6,818 nt of DNA from Pelagibacteraceae bacterium (GTDB lineage Bacteria > Pseudomonadota > Alphaproteobacteria > Pelagibacterales > Pelagibacteraceae): the NCBI GenBank assembly GCA_008638025.1, contig VTPF01000036.1, positions 1 to 6,818 on the forward strand, in the 5' to 3' direction. Below are positions 5,688 to 6,818 of this stretch, in pieces. Below the pieces are notes generated by a model that was given only the letters and a program-made list of their open reading frames with translations, did not search any database and was not told the DNA's origin. Position numbers and translations under genes: made by a program. Numbering within the stretch: position 1 is the stretch's first letter; every line of letters begins with the position of its first letter.

Positions 5688-6818
5688 CTAGCTTTTTTTA
5701 ATTGTCGTTCTTTTTCAAACATTCTAGCTAATCGATCAATCATATAATCGGAAGCTTCAAAAACATTTTTAGGCTTAAACAGTTTTGTTTCAGCTGGATC
5801 TGTTTTATCCTCCAAGCTTATTCTGCGACGTAACCTTTGTTTAGCATTTTCACCATCAATAAATAACAAGATTAAATACTCTTCCTCATTCACTGCGTCT
5901 TCATTTTTTATAAAACATTCTCCATTTTCAGCTATTCGATCTATAAAACGTAGTGGCGCTCTTCGCAATGTTAAGTATCTTTTGTTAATCTGAAAAACAA
6001 TTGATTTCATATTTCTGGAATATCGCTCTAATCGATCGACAACTTTTTGCTTGAGAGCTTCCTCTGCTTTTTCAGCTTCAAATATTTTTCTAGCTTCAAT
6101 TTTAGCTAATCTTCTAGACTCTAATTCTTTTAATTTTTCTTCTTTTTTCTTATCTTTAATTAATTGATATTTATCCTTAATAAAACCTAATCGAGTAACG
6201 ACGGCTTGAAAAGAATCCTTTAAAAGTTTGATTTTATCTTTTTCTATTTTTTTATAATTTCTTAACTTTTCTTTTCTCTCGCGCTCAGCAATTTTTTCTG
6301 CTCTAATTTTGTTTCTTAGGGCTATTTTTTCTTCTAATAATCTTTGCTTTTCTTTTATTTTGAAATCTTTTTCTTTTTGCCTCTGAACAGCTAATCTGAT
6401 TTTATCTTTTTGTTTTTGATCTCTAATTCTTAACCTTTCTTTTTCTTTTCTTAGTTTTAGTTTGATTTTTTCTAACGCTTTTTTTTCTTTTAAGCGCTTT
6501 TTCTTTTCAAGAATAGCTTGTCTTTTTTTAAATTTTTGCTCAAGTATTTGCTGCTTCTTTTTTTCCTTAGCATACTGAACTGCCAGTTTTTGTTTTAATT
6601 TCTCTTTTGCAATTTTTCTTTTTTCGAAAAATTCTTTGATTTTTGAAATTTTCTTTAAAGCAAAAGTTCTTAAACCAAAAATATCATACAATAAGATTTT
6701 TGTTTTTTCAAAAATTGGTTTAATTTTTTTTTCTAAGAAAGTTTTTTTTATTTTTGTTTTTTTGATTAGTTTTATTTTATTTTTTTTTTGAAATTTATTT
6801 TTTTTTACTTTTGTTTTA
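5684..6818 (-). CDS. Long lysine/glutamate-rich coiled-coil protein, 5' end beyond the right edge
   Basis: I do not recognise this protein. At least 377 codons are visible. The frame runs without a stop to the right edge, and upstream of codon 6010 there is no in-frame ATG; the TTG at 6689-6691 is the only start-like codon near the head. The true start is therefore probably outside the window. The visible N-terminal part (6692-6817) is almost all lysine, isoleucine, threonine and asparagine. A non-coil patch, YDIFGLRTFAL, follows at about 6656-6688. From about 6640 to 6034 the sequence is an unbroken charged helix of K/E/R/Q with leucine or isoleucine at coil-like spacing, broken near 6150-6217 by SFQAVVTRLGF and flanking residues. 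The last 115 residues look folded (LRRAPLRFIDRI, EEEYLILLFIDGENA). No signal peptide or membrane segment is visible. Structural, filament or scaffold roles are possible, but none is shown. Confidence 0.6.
   Translation of the reverse strand, partial: KTKVKKNKFQKKNKIKLIKKTKIKKTFLEKKIKPIFEKTKILLYDIFGLRTFALKKISKIKEFFEKRKIAKEKLKQKLAVQYAKEKKKQQILEQKFKKRQAILEKKKRLKEKKALEKIKLKLRKEKERLRIRDQKQKDKIRLAVQRQKEKDFKIKEKQRLLEEKIALRNKIRAEKIAERERKEKLRNYKKIEKDKIKLLKDSFQAVVTRLGFIKDKYQLIKDKKKEEKLKELESRRLAKIEARKIFEAEKAEEALKQKVVDRLERYSRNMKSIVFQINKRYLTLRRAPLRFIDRIAENGECFIKNEDAVNEEEYLILLFIDGENAKQRLRRRISLEDKTDPAETKLFKPKNVFEASDYMIDRLARMFEKERQLKKAS

Noticed and set aside
5682..5703. Hairpin AATTAA with TTAATT over the convergent stop codons
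   Set aside because: The six pairs are all A-T, with a 10-base loop. It is too weak for a terminator and expected by chance in this composition.
6689..6691. TTG as the start codon of the coiled-coil gene
   Set aside because: The frame continues open for 42 codons to the window edge with the same lysine-rich composition, so an upstream start outside the window is more likely.

Overview
The window comes from a very AT-rich, gene-dense bacterial genome. Genes have short or no gaps, lysine and asparagine use AAA and AAT, and Shine-Dalgarno sequences are nearly absent. The family mix points to an alphaproteobacterium, most plausibly a streamlined marine lineage of the Pelagibacterales (SAR11) type. 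The clues are an RlmN whose iron-sulfur loop continues as CHTGTQ, a DUF4170-like protein and YajQ. The lineage is an inference from composition and families, not from a marker gene.

Layout, left to right. (1) 1-1058, minus strand: N-terminal part of a two-partner-secretion outer-membrane transporter (TpsB/FhaC/ShlB type), running off the left edge. It appears to have one POTRA domain instead of two. (2) 1059-1181: a divergent promoter region. (3) 1182-3640, plus strand: a run of five genes, namely rlmN, a short SprT-like zinc-metalloprotease-type protein, yajQ, a previously unlisted 32-codon very basic ORF, and a DUF4170-like gene. The last three abut exactly, each junction being TAA followed directly by ATG. 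(4) 3637-4770, minus strand: a 10-TM putative heavy-metal exporter (ArsP_2 type) with two GxIPGCG half-repeats. (5) 4771-4907: a divergent intergenic region with a good promoter candidate for the exporter. (6) 4908-5687, plus strand: a hydratase-family enzyme of the 2-keto-4-pentenoate hydratase/FAH superfamily. (7) 5684-6818, minus strand: a lysine- and glutamate-rich coiled-coil protein whose reading frame stays open to the right edge, so its start lies outside the window.

Functional reading. The plus-strand run mixes rRNA/tRNA modification (RlmN), a nucleotide- or RNA-linked protein (YajQ) and small proteins of unknown role; the tightest unit is yajQ, the 32-codon ORF and the DUF4170-like gene. 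Both convergent gene pairs overlap by the same four bases (TTAA), so each pair shares stop-codon bases and leaves no room for a terminator between the genes. There are no RNA genes, CRISPR arrays, insertion sequences or convincing intrinsic terminators, and no gene-free stretch above 300 bases. The best candidates for something undescribed are the 32-codon basic peptide, the single-POTRA TpsB and the long coiled-coil protein.
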